8,360 nt of DNA from an uncultured Alphaproteobacteria bacterium (GCA_937868035.1 CALMLK010000147.1:1-8360); one strand, 5' to 3'; shown: positions 1 to 6,521, counted from the first letter of the stretch. Translations and numbers: made by a program. Notes: generated by a model not told the origin, from the sequence alone.

Positions 1-49
1 TGGCTGTTAGTAGGTCGCAAGTAATGGTGGTTGCAGCCTCCCGCAACCA
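1..49 (+). other. tRNA 3'-end-like sequence with a 7-bp inverted repeat
   Basis: The last 11 bases (TCCCGCAACCA, 39-49) match the acceptor end of a bacterial initiator tRNA including CCA, and a terminator follows directly, as expected at the end of a tRNA or rRNA transcription unit. The preceding sequence does not form a T-arm: no TTC-type loop lies at the right distance. Instead TGGTTGC (28-34) pairs perfectly with GCAACCA (43-49). It may be the 3' end of a damaged or rearranged tRNA, or chance similarity. The window begins too close to judge the rest. Confidence 0.25.
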
Positions 50-52
50 AAA

Positions 53-95
53 AACAAACCCCGCCAGCACACACTGCTGCGCGGGGTTTTTTGTT
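53..95. terminator. Strong, probably bidirectional intrinsic terminator
   Basis: CCCCGC (59-64) pairs with GCGGGG (81-86), and inside it CAGCA (65-69) pairs with TGCTG (75-79) around the loop CACAC, with one bulged C. A run of six T follows on the plus strand (87-92). On the minus strand the stem is followed by TTTGTTTTTT (complement of 49-58), so the structure should also work leftward. Rightward it would end whatever transcript enters from the left edge. Leftward it lies about 110 bp beyond the cupin stop codon and could end the reductase-cupin transcript. Confidence 0.75.
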
Positions 96-113
96 GGGGG
101 TGCGGAAGGTGCT

Positions 114-196
114 CCATGGGAGGAGCGGCCCGCTCACGGGCTCGCCTCGTCAGGCTCATAACCTGAAGGTCGTCCGTTCAAATCCAGCTCCCCTTG
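114..196 (+). pseudogene. Degenerate initiator tRNA-Met-like sequence
   Basis: An intact anticodon arm with CAT anticodon is visible: stem TCAGG, loop CTCATAA, stem CCTGA (150-166). It is followed by AAGGTCG and a T-loop TTCAAAT (177-183). These segments match the alphaproteobacterial-type initiator tRNA, as do GAGC (123-126) and GCTC (140-143) of the D-stem. The remainder is broken. The D-region is longer than normal, with extra bases before the anticodon stem. The T-stem (GTCCG against CCAGC) has two mismatches, the acceptor strands do not pair, and no CCA follows. I read it as a pseudogene or a leftover of recombination at a tRNA gene. A divergent functional tRNA is unlikely but not excluded without a covariance-model scan. 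Confidence 0.45.
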
Positions 197-207
197 CCGG
201 CAGGCGA

Positions 208-564
208 TCATTGATCGGGTTTGCCGGGTGAAGCCACGAAATCGGCTCGATATGGGGTGAAAGAATCGATCAGCCGGCCCTTTGCGAGGGCCTTCACGCC
301 GTGGGTCAGGCCGGAAGGAACGATGTAGACATCCCCTTCGCCGAGCGAGGCCGTGTGACCGTCAATCGTCACTTCAAACCTGCCTTCTGCGACATAACTT
401 GACTGGACATGTGGATGTGAGTGCAGCCAGCCCTCGCCGCCGGCTTCAAATGCAAACTCAACCACCATCAGTTGTTCGGTGTATGCAATAACACGGCGCC
501 TGTTGCCTTCCGGAGTGTCGACCCACTCGCCATCAGTGGCGCGTACAAAGAACGTATCCGACAT
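208..564 (-). CDS. Small cupin protein, KdgF-like
   Basis: This is a single-domain cupin of 118 residues. Cupin motif 1 carries the metal ligands in HSHPHVQ (His48, His50, Gln54), and motif 2 is GDVYIVPSGLTH with His88. Asp100, Phe102 and Arg106 near the C terminus have the D-x-F-x3-R arrangement I recall as the active-site set of KdgF, which converts 4,5-unsaturated uronates from pectin or alginate to the linear ketouronate. Overall length and the 'LHSHPH..Q' and 'D.FTP.R.DF' segments also fit that family. I chose the ATG at 564 because GGAAGG lies 7 bases upstream; a GTG at 579 would add five residues and bury that site. It lies 110 bp downstream of the aldo/keto reductase on the same strand and is probably cotranscribed. 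No uronate lyase or kdg gene is visible, so the true substrate is uncertain; a cytoplasmic sugar-binding or isomerising cupin is the safe reading. Confidence 0.85.
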   Translation of the reverse strand: MSDTFFVRATDGEWVDTPEGNRRRVIAYTEQLMVVEFAFEAGGEGWLHSHPHVQSSYVAEGRFEVTIDGHTASLGEGDVYIVPSGLTHGVKALAKGRLIDSFTPYRADFVASPGKPDQ

Positions 565-593
565 TTCTACACCTTCCACGCTTGCCCCCTGTT

Positions 594-626
594 TGATGGC
601 GGCAGGTCAGACAGTGACCGCCATCA
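594..626. repeat. Inverted repeat between reductase and cupin genes
   Basis: TGATGGC (594-600) pairs with GCCATCA (620-626), and inside it GGTCA (605-609) pairs with TGACC (615-619) around the loop GACAG, leaving a four-base bulge. An alternative pairing extends the outer stem to nine uninterrupted base pairs. No T-run follows on either strand, so it is not a standard terminator. It could be a processing or stability hairpin in the reductase-cupin mRNA, or a protein-binding site. The rest of the 110-bp gap shows nothing I recognise apart from the cupin's ribosome-binding site. Confidence 0.45.
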
Positions 627-674
627 GTGCGAGCAGCGGTTTCGAAAATATGACAATTGCAGAACCAACGTCAC

Positions 675-1754
675 TCAAGGTCTCGGCACGGTGAGGTCGC
701 GCCCCAGATATGGCTTCAGCAACGTGAGGTCTGCCTCGCCAGCGCGATCACTTGCGGTGTAGGCCTGATGCCAATAGGGGTACAGCAAACTGGGTTCGCT
801 CACCTTGTCCAAGCGGGCCACGTCTTCGGCTGCAAGTGTCAACGTCGCCGCCTTCAGATTGGATTCGATCTGTTGCGTTGTGCGCCCGCCCATGATGATG
901 GACGCTACCATGGGCCGTTTGAGCAGCCACGCGATGGCGACCTGGGAGGCCGTCGTATTGCTGCGGGCGGCCACTTCGTTGAGCGCGTCCACAATGTCCC
1001 ACAGCCTATTCCAGTCATGAATAGGTGGCTCGCGGAAGCCAACGGCGTGCCGGCCTGTGTCTGGTTTGGAATTGCGGGTGTATTTTCCCGACAGCCATCC
1101 CCCGGACAGCGGTGACCAGACAAGCAAGGATACGCCCTGGTCGAATCCAAGCGGGATCAATTCATATTCTGCCTCGCGGGCGAGCAGTGAATAGTGGATT
1201 TGCTGACAGACGAAGCGCTGCCGGTGCGAGGCATCAGAAATGGCCAGGGCCTTCATCAGGTGCCAGGCAGAATAGTTGGAGCACCCAATATACCGCACCT
1301 TGCCGTGGCGGACCAATGTATCAAGCGCTTCGATGGTCTCTTCCAATGGCGTCTGACCGTCCCACTCGTGCACCTGATAAATGTCTATTACATCGGTGCG
1401 CAGGCGCTTGAGCGAGTTCTCTGCCTCACGAACAATATGGTGGCGGCTGAGACCGCGATCATTCGGGCCATCGCCTGCCGGAAATCTCACCTTGCTCGAA
1501 ATCAGCAGGCGGTTGCGGCGGCCCGTTGACAGTACTTCTCCGATCAGGGTTTCAGACATGCCTGCCGCGTAGACATTCGCCGTGTCGATCAAGTTGACGC
1601 CATGATCAAGACTGACGTCGACCTGCCGTTCCACGTCTGCCACGCCAACTCTTCCCCAGACCTTGCCCCACTCACCCTCGGCACCGAAGTTCGCGGAGCC
1701 CAGTGCGAGGACAGAGACCTTGAGGCCCGAACGGCCGAGAATGCGATACTCCAT
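675..1754 (-). CDS. Aldo/keto reductase
   Basis: A full-length (359 residues) NAD(P)H-dependent oxidoreductase of the aldo/keto reductase superfamily, a cytoplasmic TIM barrel that reduces aldehydes or ketones or oxidises the matching alcohols. The catalytic tetrad is complete: Asp57 and Tyr62 in 'DTANVYAAGMSE', Lys88 in 'ISSKVRF' and His129 in 'QVHEWDG'. The N-terminal 'YRILGRSGLKVSVLALGSA' and the late 'IIMGGRTTQQIESNLKA' (cofactor phosphate region) are typical of the family. The ATG at 1754 has AGGAG six bases upstream. It leads the minus-strand pair with the KdgF-like cupin and diverges from the Gfo/Idh gene. Bacillus subtilis IolS, an aldo/keto reductase of the inositol locus, is a precedent for such an enzyme near iol genes, but I see no specific reason to call this IolS; the substrate is unknown. 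Confidence 0.93.
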   Translation of the reverse strand: MEYRILGRSGLKVSVLALGSANFGAEGEWGKVWGRVGVADVERQVDVSLDHGVNLIDTANVYAAGMSETLIGEVLSTGRRNRLLISSKVRFPAGDGPNDRGLSRHHIVREAENSLKRLRTDVIDIYQVHEWDGQTPLEETIEALDTLVRHGKVRYIGCSNYSAWHLMKALAISDASHRQRFVCQQIHYSLLAREAEYELIPLGFDQGVSLLVWSPLSGGWLSGKYTRNSKPDTGRHAVGFREPPIHDWNRLWDIVDALNEVAARSNTTASQVAIAWLLKRPMVASIIMGGRTTQQIESNLKAATLTLAAEDVARLDKVSEPSLLYPYWHQAYTASDRAGEADLTLLKPYLGRDLTVPRP

Positions 1755-2164
1755 GAATTGCTCCTGTCGGAATTGTCACTGTTTGAAATTGCGGTGTGCA
1801 GAAGTGCCAAAAAGCAACCTCGGCGGGCGATACTCTGGCCCGAACTTCCGGCAATCAGACGATGATGCGTGGCTCATTGCAAGCTTGAAACATGTGGGGC
1901 CTGAATTGCTCACCTGGGAACATCCACGCCGCGGCAAGCCTTGGCGGGGTGACGAATTGTGGTTGAAGTGGAACATATGGGAAGCGGCCAGCCCCGTACC
2001 ATTATTGTGGCATCCAGTGCCCGCCACCACAAGCGCGCGGGGTGCGGCGTCTACCGCGCTGCCGTGCAGCAGGTGCAAATTCTTGCAGACGCTGCTACCT
2101 CTCGCTGGCAGACCGGGCGGTCTGTGAGGGGCCAGGGGTATTGCAGCGAATGGGGAATCTCCGG
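1755..2164. promoter_or_regulatory. 410-bp divergent intergenic region with palindromes
   Basis: This is the non-coding stretch between the leftward reductase and the rightward Gfo/Idh gene. Open frames crossing it show no recognisable protein features. It must contain the start signals for both operons, but I could not identify a convincing -35/-10 pair for either. Three symmetric sites stand out: CAAGCTTG within TTGCAAGCTTGAAA (1877-1890), TGCAA-N4-TTGCA (2074-2087), and CAGACCG-GG-CGGTCTG (2109-2124). The length is generous for two promoters, leaving room for a regulator-controlled region, a 5' leader or an overlooked small RNA. Confidence 0.5.
2109..2124. promoter_or_regulatory. Candidate operator palindrome upstream of Gfo/Idh gene
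   Basis: CAGACCG and CGGTCTG form perfect 7-bp inverted arms around a GG centre, ending 40 bases before the ATG at 2165. The position is right for a repressor site over the promoter or early transcript. The palindrome is GC-rich and short-looped, so it could instead be an RNA hairpin in the leader. No known family consensus was recognised. Confidence 0.4.
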
Positions 2165-3241
2165 ATGAGCAAAGTACGTTTCGCCGTCATTGGCGCAGGG
2201 TGGATTTCGCAGGAGGCCTTTCTGCCTGCGGTGAGCCAGACCGGAAACGCCGAAGTCACGGCCATCGTGAGTGGTAATGCCGGCAAGGCAGCCAAGCTTG
2301 CGGCGTTCCACGGAATTCCTTCCGTTTACGACTACAGCCAATTTGATGTGATGGCAAAGAGCGGCGCGGTGGATGCCGTCTACATTGCCACGCCGAACTC
2401 CAGTCATTGCGAATATGCAGTCAGGGCGGCCCGGCACGGTCTCCATTGTCTGGTTGAAAAGCCGCTGGCGACAACGGCAGCGGACTCCGAGACGATGATT
2501 GATGCTGCCCGGAAGGCCGGTGTCTTCCTGATGACGGCCTACCGCCTGCACAATGACCCCGCCACCATCAAGTCGATGGAACTGGTGCGGCAAGGCGCGA
2601 TTGGAGAGGTTCGGCATTTCTCCAGCGTGTTCTCGTTCCAGCTTGCGGCTGGAAATCACCGCTTGCAGCCGGGGCATTGGGGCGGCCCGTTGCAGGACTT
2701 GGGCGTTTATTGCCTGAATGCGGCACGGCATGTCTTCGGGACAAATCCCCTGCGCGTCTCAGCGATGTCCAGTTTCGGCAATGGTGATCCACGGTTCAAG
2801 GATGTCGAGGAAGGCCTCACGGTTGCGCTTGAATTCCCCGGGAGCCGCCTGGCGCAGTTCTATGTGGGCTTCGGCACCGACGCCATGGACATGTATCAGA
2901 TCCTCGGGACAAAGGGCTCGATCACGCTATGGAATGGCTACCGCTTTGAGATGGCCCGCCGCCTTGTGGTGCAGCGGAACGATACCACGGAAACAACGAA
3001 CTTCGAGAAGACCGACAACTTCAGTGGCATGATCGCCTATTTTGCGGATTGCATAAGGGAGAAGCGCCCGCCACGGGCAGATGGGATGGAGGGACTGTGT
3101 GACATGCAGGTCATGCTTGCCATCGAGGCGGCTGCAAAGTCGGGGCGCCGCGAGGATGTTCCTCCGCTGCCGGATTTCAAGAGTTACGATGCCAGCATGG
3201 TGCGAAGCTTCCCGCCTGCCGTCAGGAAGCTGCTGGTGTGA
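2165..3241 (+). CDS. Gfo/Idh/MocA family NAD(P)-dependent oxidoreductase
   Basis: A 358-residue cytoplasmic sugar or polyol dehydrogenase. The N-terminal Rossmann domain begins at once with 'VRFAVIGAGWIS' (dinucleotide loop, residues 4-15). The catalytic-lysine motif VEKPLA has Lys99-Pro100. 'AYRLHNDP' (125-132) and 'GGPLQDLGVYCLN' with Asp178 and Tyr182 (173-185) resemble the glucose-fructose oxidoreductase branch, where Lys and Tyr act in hydride transfer at a sugar carbon. I placed the start at the ATG at 2165, seven bases after GGGGAA; upstream in-frame starts would add residues with no family counterpart. The isomerase-like gene follows 33 bp later, so the two form a likely operon. Members include myo-inositol 2-dehydrogenase, which fits the nearby iol genes, but the GFOR-like motifs make another cyclitol, aldose or glycoside equally possible. 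Confidence 0.92.
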   Translation: MSKVRFAVIGAGWISQEAFLPAVSQTGNAEVTAIVSGNAGKAAKLAAFHGIPSVYDYSQFDVMAKSGAVDAVYIATPNSSHCEYAVRAARHGLHCLVEKPLATTAADSETMIDAARKAGVFLMTAYRLHNDPATIKSMELVRQGAIGEVRHFSSVFSFQLAAGNHRLQPGHWGGPLQDLGVYCLNAARHVFGTNPLRVSAMSSFGNGDPRFKDVEEGLTVALEFPGSRLAQFYVGFGTDAMDMYQILGTKGSITLWNGYRFEMARRLVVQRNDTTETTNFEKTDNFSGMIAYFADCIREKRPPRADGMEGLCDMQVMLAIEAAAKSGRREDVPPLPDFKSYDASMVRSFPPAVRKLLV

Positions 3242-3274
3242 TCGTCGGCGGTCCACCCATTCCACGAGAACACG

Positions 3275-4096
3275 ATGATGATTGAATTTGCGATGAACCG
3301 GACGTGCGCGCCGCAATTGTCCTTGCCGGCATTCCTTGCGCTGGCTTCCGCCGCCGGGATTGATGCCGTTGAAATCCGCAACGATATTCCCGGGCAGGAG
3401 TTCATGGATGGAACGGGCGTGGGCGTTTTGCGGACGCAGCTGGAAGATGCAGGGATGCGGGTTGCTTCGGTGAACGCCCTGCAGCGGTTCAACGACTGGA
3501 CCACTGAACGTGAGGCCGAAGCCAGGGCATTGTTGACGTTCGCGGCGGAACTGGGTGCTCCCGGCGTTGTCCTTTGTCCCGTTCACACGGCTGGTCATGG
3601 ATGGACTGGCGTGCAGAGCGAAACGAAGCTCCGCACGGGGCTGAAAATGCTCCGGCCCATTCTTCAGGACCTGGGCATTCTGGGGTACGTCGAGCCGCTT
3701 GGCATGCCGGCGTCCACCATGAAGACGCAGCGCATGGCGGTGGACGCCATCGGCGACATTGATGGCTGGGAGCAGTTTGCGCTGTGCTTCGATACCTTCC
3801 AGTTCTTCCGCTGCGGCGACACGGCGCTGTTTCCGGAAAAGATCGGCCTTGCCCACATGTCGGGCATCACGCGGGGAGACCTTGCGCCCGGTGCGCTCAC
3901 GGAACCTGATCGCGGGCTGGTGGGTGCCACGGACCGGTTGTACAACCTGCAGCAGCTTCGCGCCTTGGTGACGGGCGGCTATGGCGGCTTCATTTCCATG
4001 GAACCCTTCGATCCCGGGGTCCAGCAGTCGGTTGATCTTGCCAGGCAGCTGAAAGAGAGTTTCGCCCGCGTGAGGTCTGCCCTCTCCGTCGTCTGA
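3275..4096 (+). CDS. TIM-barrel sugar isomerase/epimerase, IolI-like
   Basis: A 273-residue protein of the xylose-isomerase-like (AP endonuclease family 2) TIM-barrel fold. It follows Bacillus subtilis IolI, 2-keto-myo-inositol isomerase, along its length as I recall that sequence: 'IDAVEIRNDI', 'VASVNALQRFND', 'YVEPLGMPASTMKT', 'CFDTFQFFRCGD', 'IGLAHMSGI', 'LTEPDRGLVG' and 'FISMEPFDPG' each have a counterpart. The four metal ligands of that fold are visible as Glu140, Asp173, His194 and Glu243. Starts at 3275 and 3278 are both possible; only a weak purine stretch (CGAGAA) precedes them, so coupling to the upstream gene is likely. Paired with a Gfo/Idh dehydrogenase, it would act on the keto product. 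Inosose isomerase is the best specific guess; related enzymes handle 3-keto sugars or other ketoses. Confidence 0.85.
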   Translation: MMIEFAMNRTCAPQLSLPAFLALASAAGIDAVEIRNDIPGQEFMDGTGVGVLRTQLEDAGMRVASVNALQRFNDWTTEREAEARALLTFAAELGAPGVVLCPVHTAGHGWTGVQSETKLRTGLKMLRPILQDLGILGYVEPLGMPASTMKTQRMAVDAIGDIDGWEQFALCFDTFQFFRCGDTALFPEKIGLAHMSGITRGDLAPGALTEPDRGLVGATDRLYNLQQLRALVTGGYGGFISMEPFDPGVQQSVDLARQLKESFARVRSALSVV

Positions 4097-4114
4097 AGCC
4101 GCTTTCGGATTCAG
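4093..4114. repeat. Hairpin across the convergent stop codons
   Basis: CTGAA (4093-4097) and CCG (4099-4101) pair with CGG (4106-4108) and TTCAG (4110-4114), with one opposed G/A and a four-base loop. It spans both TGA stops of the converging isomerase and hydroxyacid dehydrogenase genes. No T-run follows on either strand, so terminator function is doubtful; it is the only candidate end signal in the 14-bp gap. Confidence 0.3.
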
Positions 4115-5082
4115 GTCTTCGCGGCCAGGGCTTTCGCATTCACAACGAGTGCGGGGTTCAGGCGGCCATCGAAGCAGTCGAGAATGTTCTGTGCGGCGGC
4201 AAGGGACATCCGCATCGCGCATTCCTCCGTGAGGCCCGCATTGTGGGGACTGATGGTGATGTAGGGGTTGCCGAGAAGGGGGTGATTTGCTTCCGGCGGC
4301 TCTGTCACCAGCACGTCCAGCGCTGCGGCCCGCAGACGCCTCTCGCGGAGGGCGGTGTCGAGTGCGCGTTCGTCGATCATGCCGCCCCGTGCCGCATTCA
4401 CCACAATGGCCGTGGGCTTCATGTGTGCGATTTCGGCAGGTCCGATCACGGGCCCCTGGCCGCCCGGCATGTGCACGCTGACATAGTCCGCCGCAGCGAG
4501 GGCATTCTGCAGGTCAGCGGCGGCCGCAACACCTGAAGACTCGAACTGTCCAGCCGAAACATAGGGGTCGTGGGCGATGACATGCATGCCGAACGCCCTG
4601 GCCAATTCTGCCACGCGGCGGCCGATCCGCCCGAAGCCCAGAACAAGCAAGGTCTTGCCGTCCAGTTCCACGGCGTCGAAACGGTTGCGTTCGTTCCAGT
4701 GGCCCGTGGTGGCGGCGGTGTGATGGGCGACGGTGCGCCTTGCTGCTGCAAGCATCAGCATCAAGGTATGCTCGGCCACGGCGCGGGAGTTGACGTCGCC
4801 GACGATGGCAAGGGGAATGCCACGCGCATTGAGTGCGGTCACGTCGACTGCATCATAGCCGACGCCATGGCGGGAGACGATCTGCAGCCGGGGGGCAAGG
4901 GCGATCTCGTGGACCGTCATGGGCTGTGTGCGAATGAGGATGGCATCCGCCGTGGATAGAAAGGGACGATAAGACTCCGTCGTCACCGCCTCGACAAGAT
5001 CGACGGTGATACCGGTCCGCGCCCGCAGCAATGCGAGACCCGCCTCATGCACCTTGCCAGCCACCAGGACATGTTTGCTCAT
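4111..5082 (-). CDS. D-2-hydroxyacid dehydrogenase (NAD)
   Basis: A 323-residue member of the D-isomer-specific 2-hydroxyacid dehydrogenase family, resembling phosphoglycerate and hydroxypyruvate dehydrogenases; it interconverts a 2-oxoacid and a D-2-hydroxyacid in the cytoplasm. The 'SRHGVGYDAVD' and 'VNSRAVAEHTLMLML' segments of the catalytic domain, the nucleotide loop 'GFGRIGRRVAELARAFGM' (149-166), Arg232 in 'NAARGGMID', Glu261 in 'VTEPP' and His280 in 'SPHNAGLTEE' give a complete active site. Asp172 after the second strand of the Rossmann fold favours NAD over NADP. There is no C-terminal ACT domain, so it is not the long SerA form. The ATG at 5082 lies two bases after the aldehyde dehydrogenase stop; a GTG at 5088 overlapping that stop is an alternative. 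No good ribosome-binding site is seen, consistent with translational coupling. The substrate is not determinable. Confidence 0.92.
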   Translation of the reverse strand: MSKHVLVAGKVHEAGLALLRARTGITVDLVEAVTTESYRPFLSTADAILIRTQPMTVHEIALAPRLQIVSRHGVGYDAVDVTALNARGIPLAIVGDVNSRAVAEHTLMLMLAAARRTVAHHTAATTGHWNERNRFDAVELDGKTLLVLGFGRIGRRVAELARAFGMHVIAHDPYVSAGQFESSGVAAAADLQNALAAADYVSVHMPGGQGPVIGPAEIAHMKPTAIVVNAARGGMIDERALDTALRERRLRAAALDVLVTEPPEANHPLLGNPYITISPHNAGLTEECAMRMSLAAAQNILDCFDGRLNPALVVNAKALAAKT

Positions 5083-5084
5083 GG

Positions 5085-6521
5085 TCACACCGTCATCTGT
5101 GCGAGTTTGACGTTGAGATAGTCATGGATGCCCTCGTCACCGCCTTCGCGGCCCATGCCGGAGGCCTTGATGCCGCCGAAAGGTGCTTCGGCTGCCGCAA
5201 GGGCGAAGCTGTTGATGCCCACCATCCCCGCCTCAAGCCGCGCCACCGTCTCGCGCATGCGCTTGGCATCGCGGGTGAATGCATAGGCCGACAAGCCGAG
5301 TTCGGTTGCGTTGGCGCGGGCATAGACTTCTTCATCGGTGCTGAAGGATGCAATTGCGGCGATGGGGCCGAAGTTTTCTTCCGCCAAGGCCAATGCATCA
5401 TCGGGCAGGTCCGCGATCACGGTGGGGCTGTAGAAGAAGCCCTTGTTCTTGTCCGAGGGGCGTTCGCCGCCTGCCACAACGCGTCCGCCGCGCCTGCGCG
5501 CGTCAGCGACGATGCCGTCAATCGCGGCGATGCGGCGGGCATTGATCAGGGGGCCCATCTGCGTTGCGTCATCAAGACCGTGGCCGAGTTTCAGCCCCTT
5601 GGCGCGCGCGGCGAATCCGTCGACGAATTTTCCGTAGATCGAGTCATGCACATAAAAGCGGTCGCCGGTGACGCAGACCTGTCCGGCGTTGGCGAATTTC
5701 ACCGGGACGCAGATATCCAGTGTGGCCTCAAGGTTGGCGTCGTCGAAGACGATGACCGGGGCATTGCCGCCCAGTTCCATGGTGGCGCGCTTGAACGTGC
5801 CCGCGGCGTCGCGGAGCATTTGCTGTCCGACGTGGGAGGAGCCCGTGAGGGATACCTTGCGCACCACCGGTGACTTCATCAGGACATCGTAGGTGGTTGA
5901 CGTCGGCCCGACCACGAGACTGACGACCCCCGCAGGAACGCCCGCCTGACGGAGGCAATCGACCAGGATGGCCGCTGTGCCGGGTGTTTCGCGCGAGGGG
6001 CGGACGATGATGCTGCATCCGGCCGCCAGGGCAGGGGCCACCTTGCGGGCGATGAGGACGGCGGGGAAGTTCCAGGCCGTGAAGGCGGCAACGACACCGA
6101 CCGGCTCGTGATGCACTTCCAGGCGGCCGCCGGGCGCGCGGCTCTCGGTGATGCGGCCATGGATGCGGCGGGCTTCCTCGGCATACCAGCGGAACTGGTC
6201 AATGGAGAGCTGCCACTCGCGGCGCGACTGGGCCAGCGGCTTGCCGGCTTCGAGGGTGATCCGGCGCGCGGCTTCCTCTGTCCGCGCCACCATCACATCG
6301 GCACACTTGTGAAGAATGTCGGCCCGCGTCCAGGCGGGGGTTGCGCGCCATGTCCGGAAGGCGGCTGCGGCGCCGTCAATCGCTTCCTCGGTGTCGGCAA
6401 CGGAAGCGCTGGCGAGCACATCCAGCGTCTCCTCGGTTGCGGGATCGACGATGGTGACCTGCTCGCCGTTCCGGCCCCTGCGCCATGCGCCGTTGATGAA
6501 CTGCGCCAATGCCATATCCAT
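5085..6521 (-). CDS. Aldehyde dehydrogenase family protein (SSADH/GabD-like)
   Basis: A 478-residue NAD(P)-dependent aldehyde dehydrogenase oxidising an aldehyde to the acid. The active site is complete: Asn151 in 'TAWNFP', Glu249 in 'MELGGNAP', Cys283 in 'NAGQVCVTGDR' and Glu382 in 'EENFGP'. 'LTGSSHVGQ' forms the cofactor turn. General similarity is to succinate-semialdehyde and related aldehyde dehydrogenases. It is not the CoA-acylating methylmalonate-semialdehyde dehydrogenase (IolA), which lacks this glutamate motif. Unusually, the cofactor-ribose motif, normally K-P-x-E, reads 'VRPSRETP' (Arg174, Arg177). The ATG at 6521 has AGAGG nine bases upstream; a second ATG two codons on is possible. 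It leads a minus-strand pair with the hydroxyacid dehydrogenase and diverges from the RpiR regulator, which may control it. Confidence 0.93.
   Translation of the reverse strand: MDMALAQFINGAWRRGRNGEQVTIVDPATEETLDVLASASVADTEEAIDGAAAAFRTWRATPAWTRADILHKCADVMVARTEEAARRITLEAGKPLAQSRREWQLSIDQFRWYAEEARRIHGRITESRAPGGRLEVHHEPVGVVAAFTAWNFPAVLIARKVAPALAAGCSIIVRPSRETPGTAAILVDCLRQAGVPAGVVSLVVGPTSTTYDVLMKSPVVRKVSLTGSSHVGQQMLRDAAGTFKRATMELGGNAPVIVFDDANLEATLDICVPVKFANAGQVCVTGDRFYVHDSIYGKFVDGFAARAKGLKLGHGLDDATQMGPLINARRIAAIDGIVADARRRGGRVVAGGERPSDKNKGFFYSPTVIADLPDDALALAEENFGPIAAIASFSTDEEVYARANATELGLSAYAFTRDAKRMRETVARLEAGMVGINSFALAAAEAPFGGIKASGMGREGGDEGIHDYLNVKLAQMTV

Noticed and set aside
1..49. tRNA-Asn, suggested by GGCTGTTA near the left edge
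   Set aside because: Following bases form neither an anticodon stem nor a T-arm at the right spacing.
1797..1809. TGGCAC and GC on the minus strand suggesting a sigma-54 promoter for the reductase
   Set aside because: The GG and GC doublets are separated by 7 bases rather than the required 10.
1663..2127. Plus-strand frame of 154 codons, and overlapping frames, in the divergent intergenic region
   Set aside because: It begins inside the reductase gene, has low-complexity proline/arginine content, and has no conserved motif or ribosome-binding site.
2042..2164. N-terminal extension of the Gfo/Idh protein by 41 residues
   Set aside because: The Rossmann fold starts right after the ATG at 2165, the extra residues have no family counterpart, and the extension would run through the operator-like palindrome.
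2927..4222. A 431-codon minus-strand open frame
   Set aside because: It lies antisense to the Gfo/Idh and IolI-like genes, shows Arg/His-rich composition without domains, and is a shadow of high-GC coding sequence.
5031..5873. A 280-codon plus-strand open frame
   Set aside because: It is wholly antisense to the aldehyde and hydroxyacid dehydrogenases, both supported by complete catalytic motifs.
5085..6521. Calling the aldehyde dehydrogenase IolA because of the iol context
   Set aside because: It has the hydrolytic glutamate motif MELGGNAP and a different cysteine motif from CoA-acylating methylmalonate-semialdehyde dehydrogenase.
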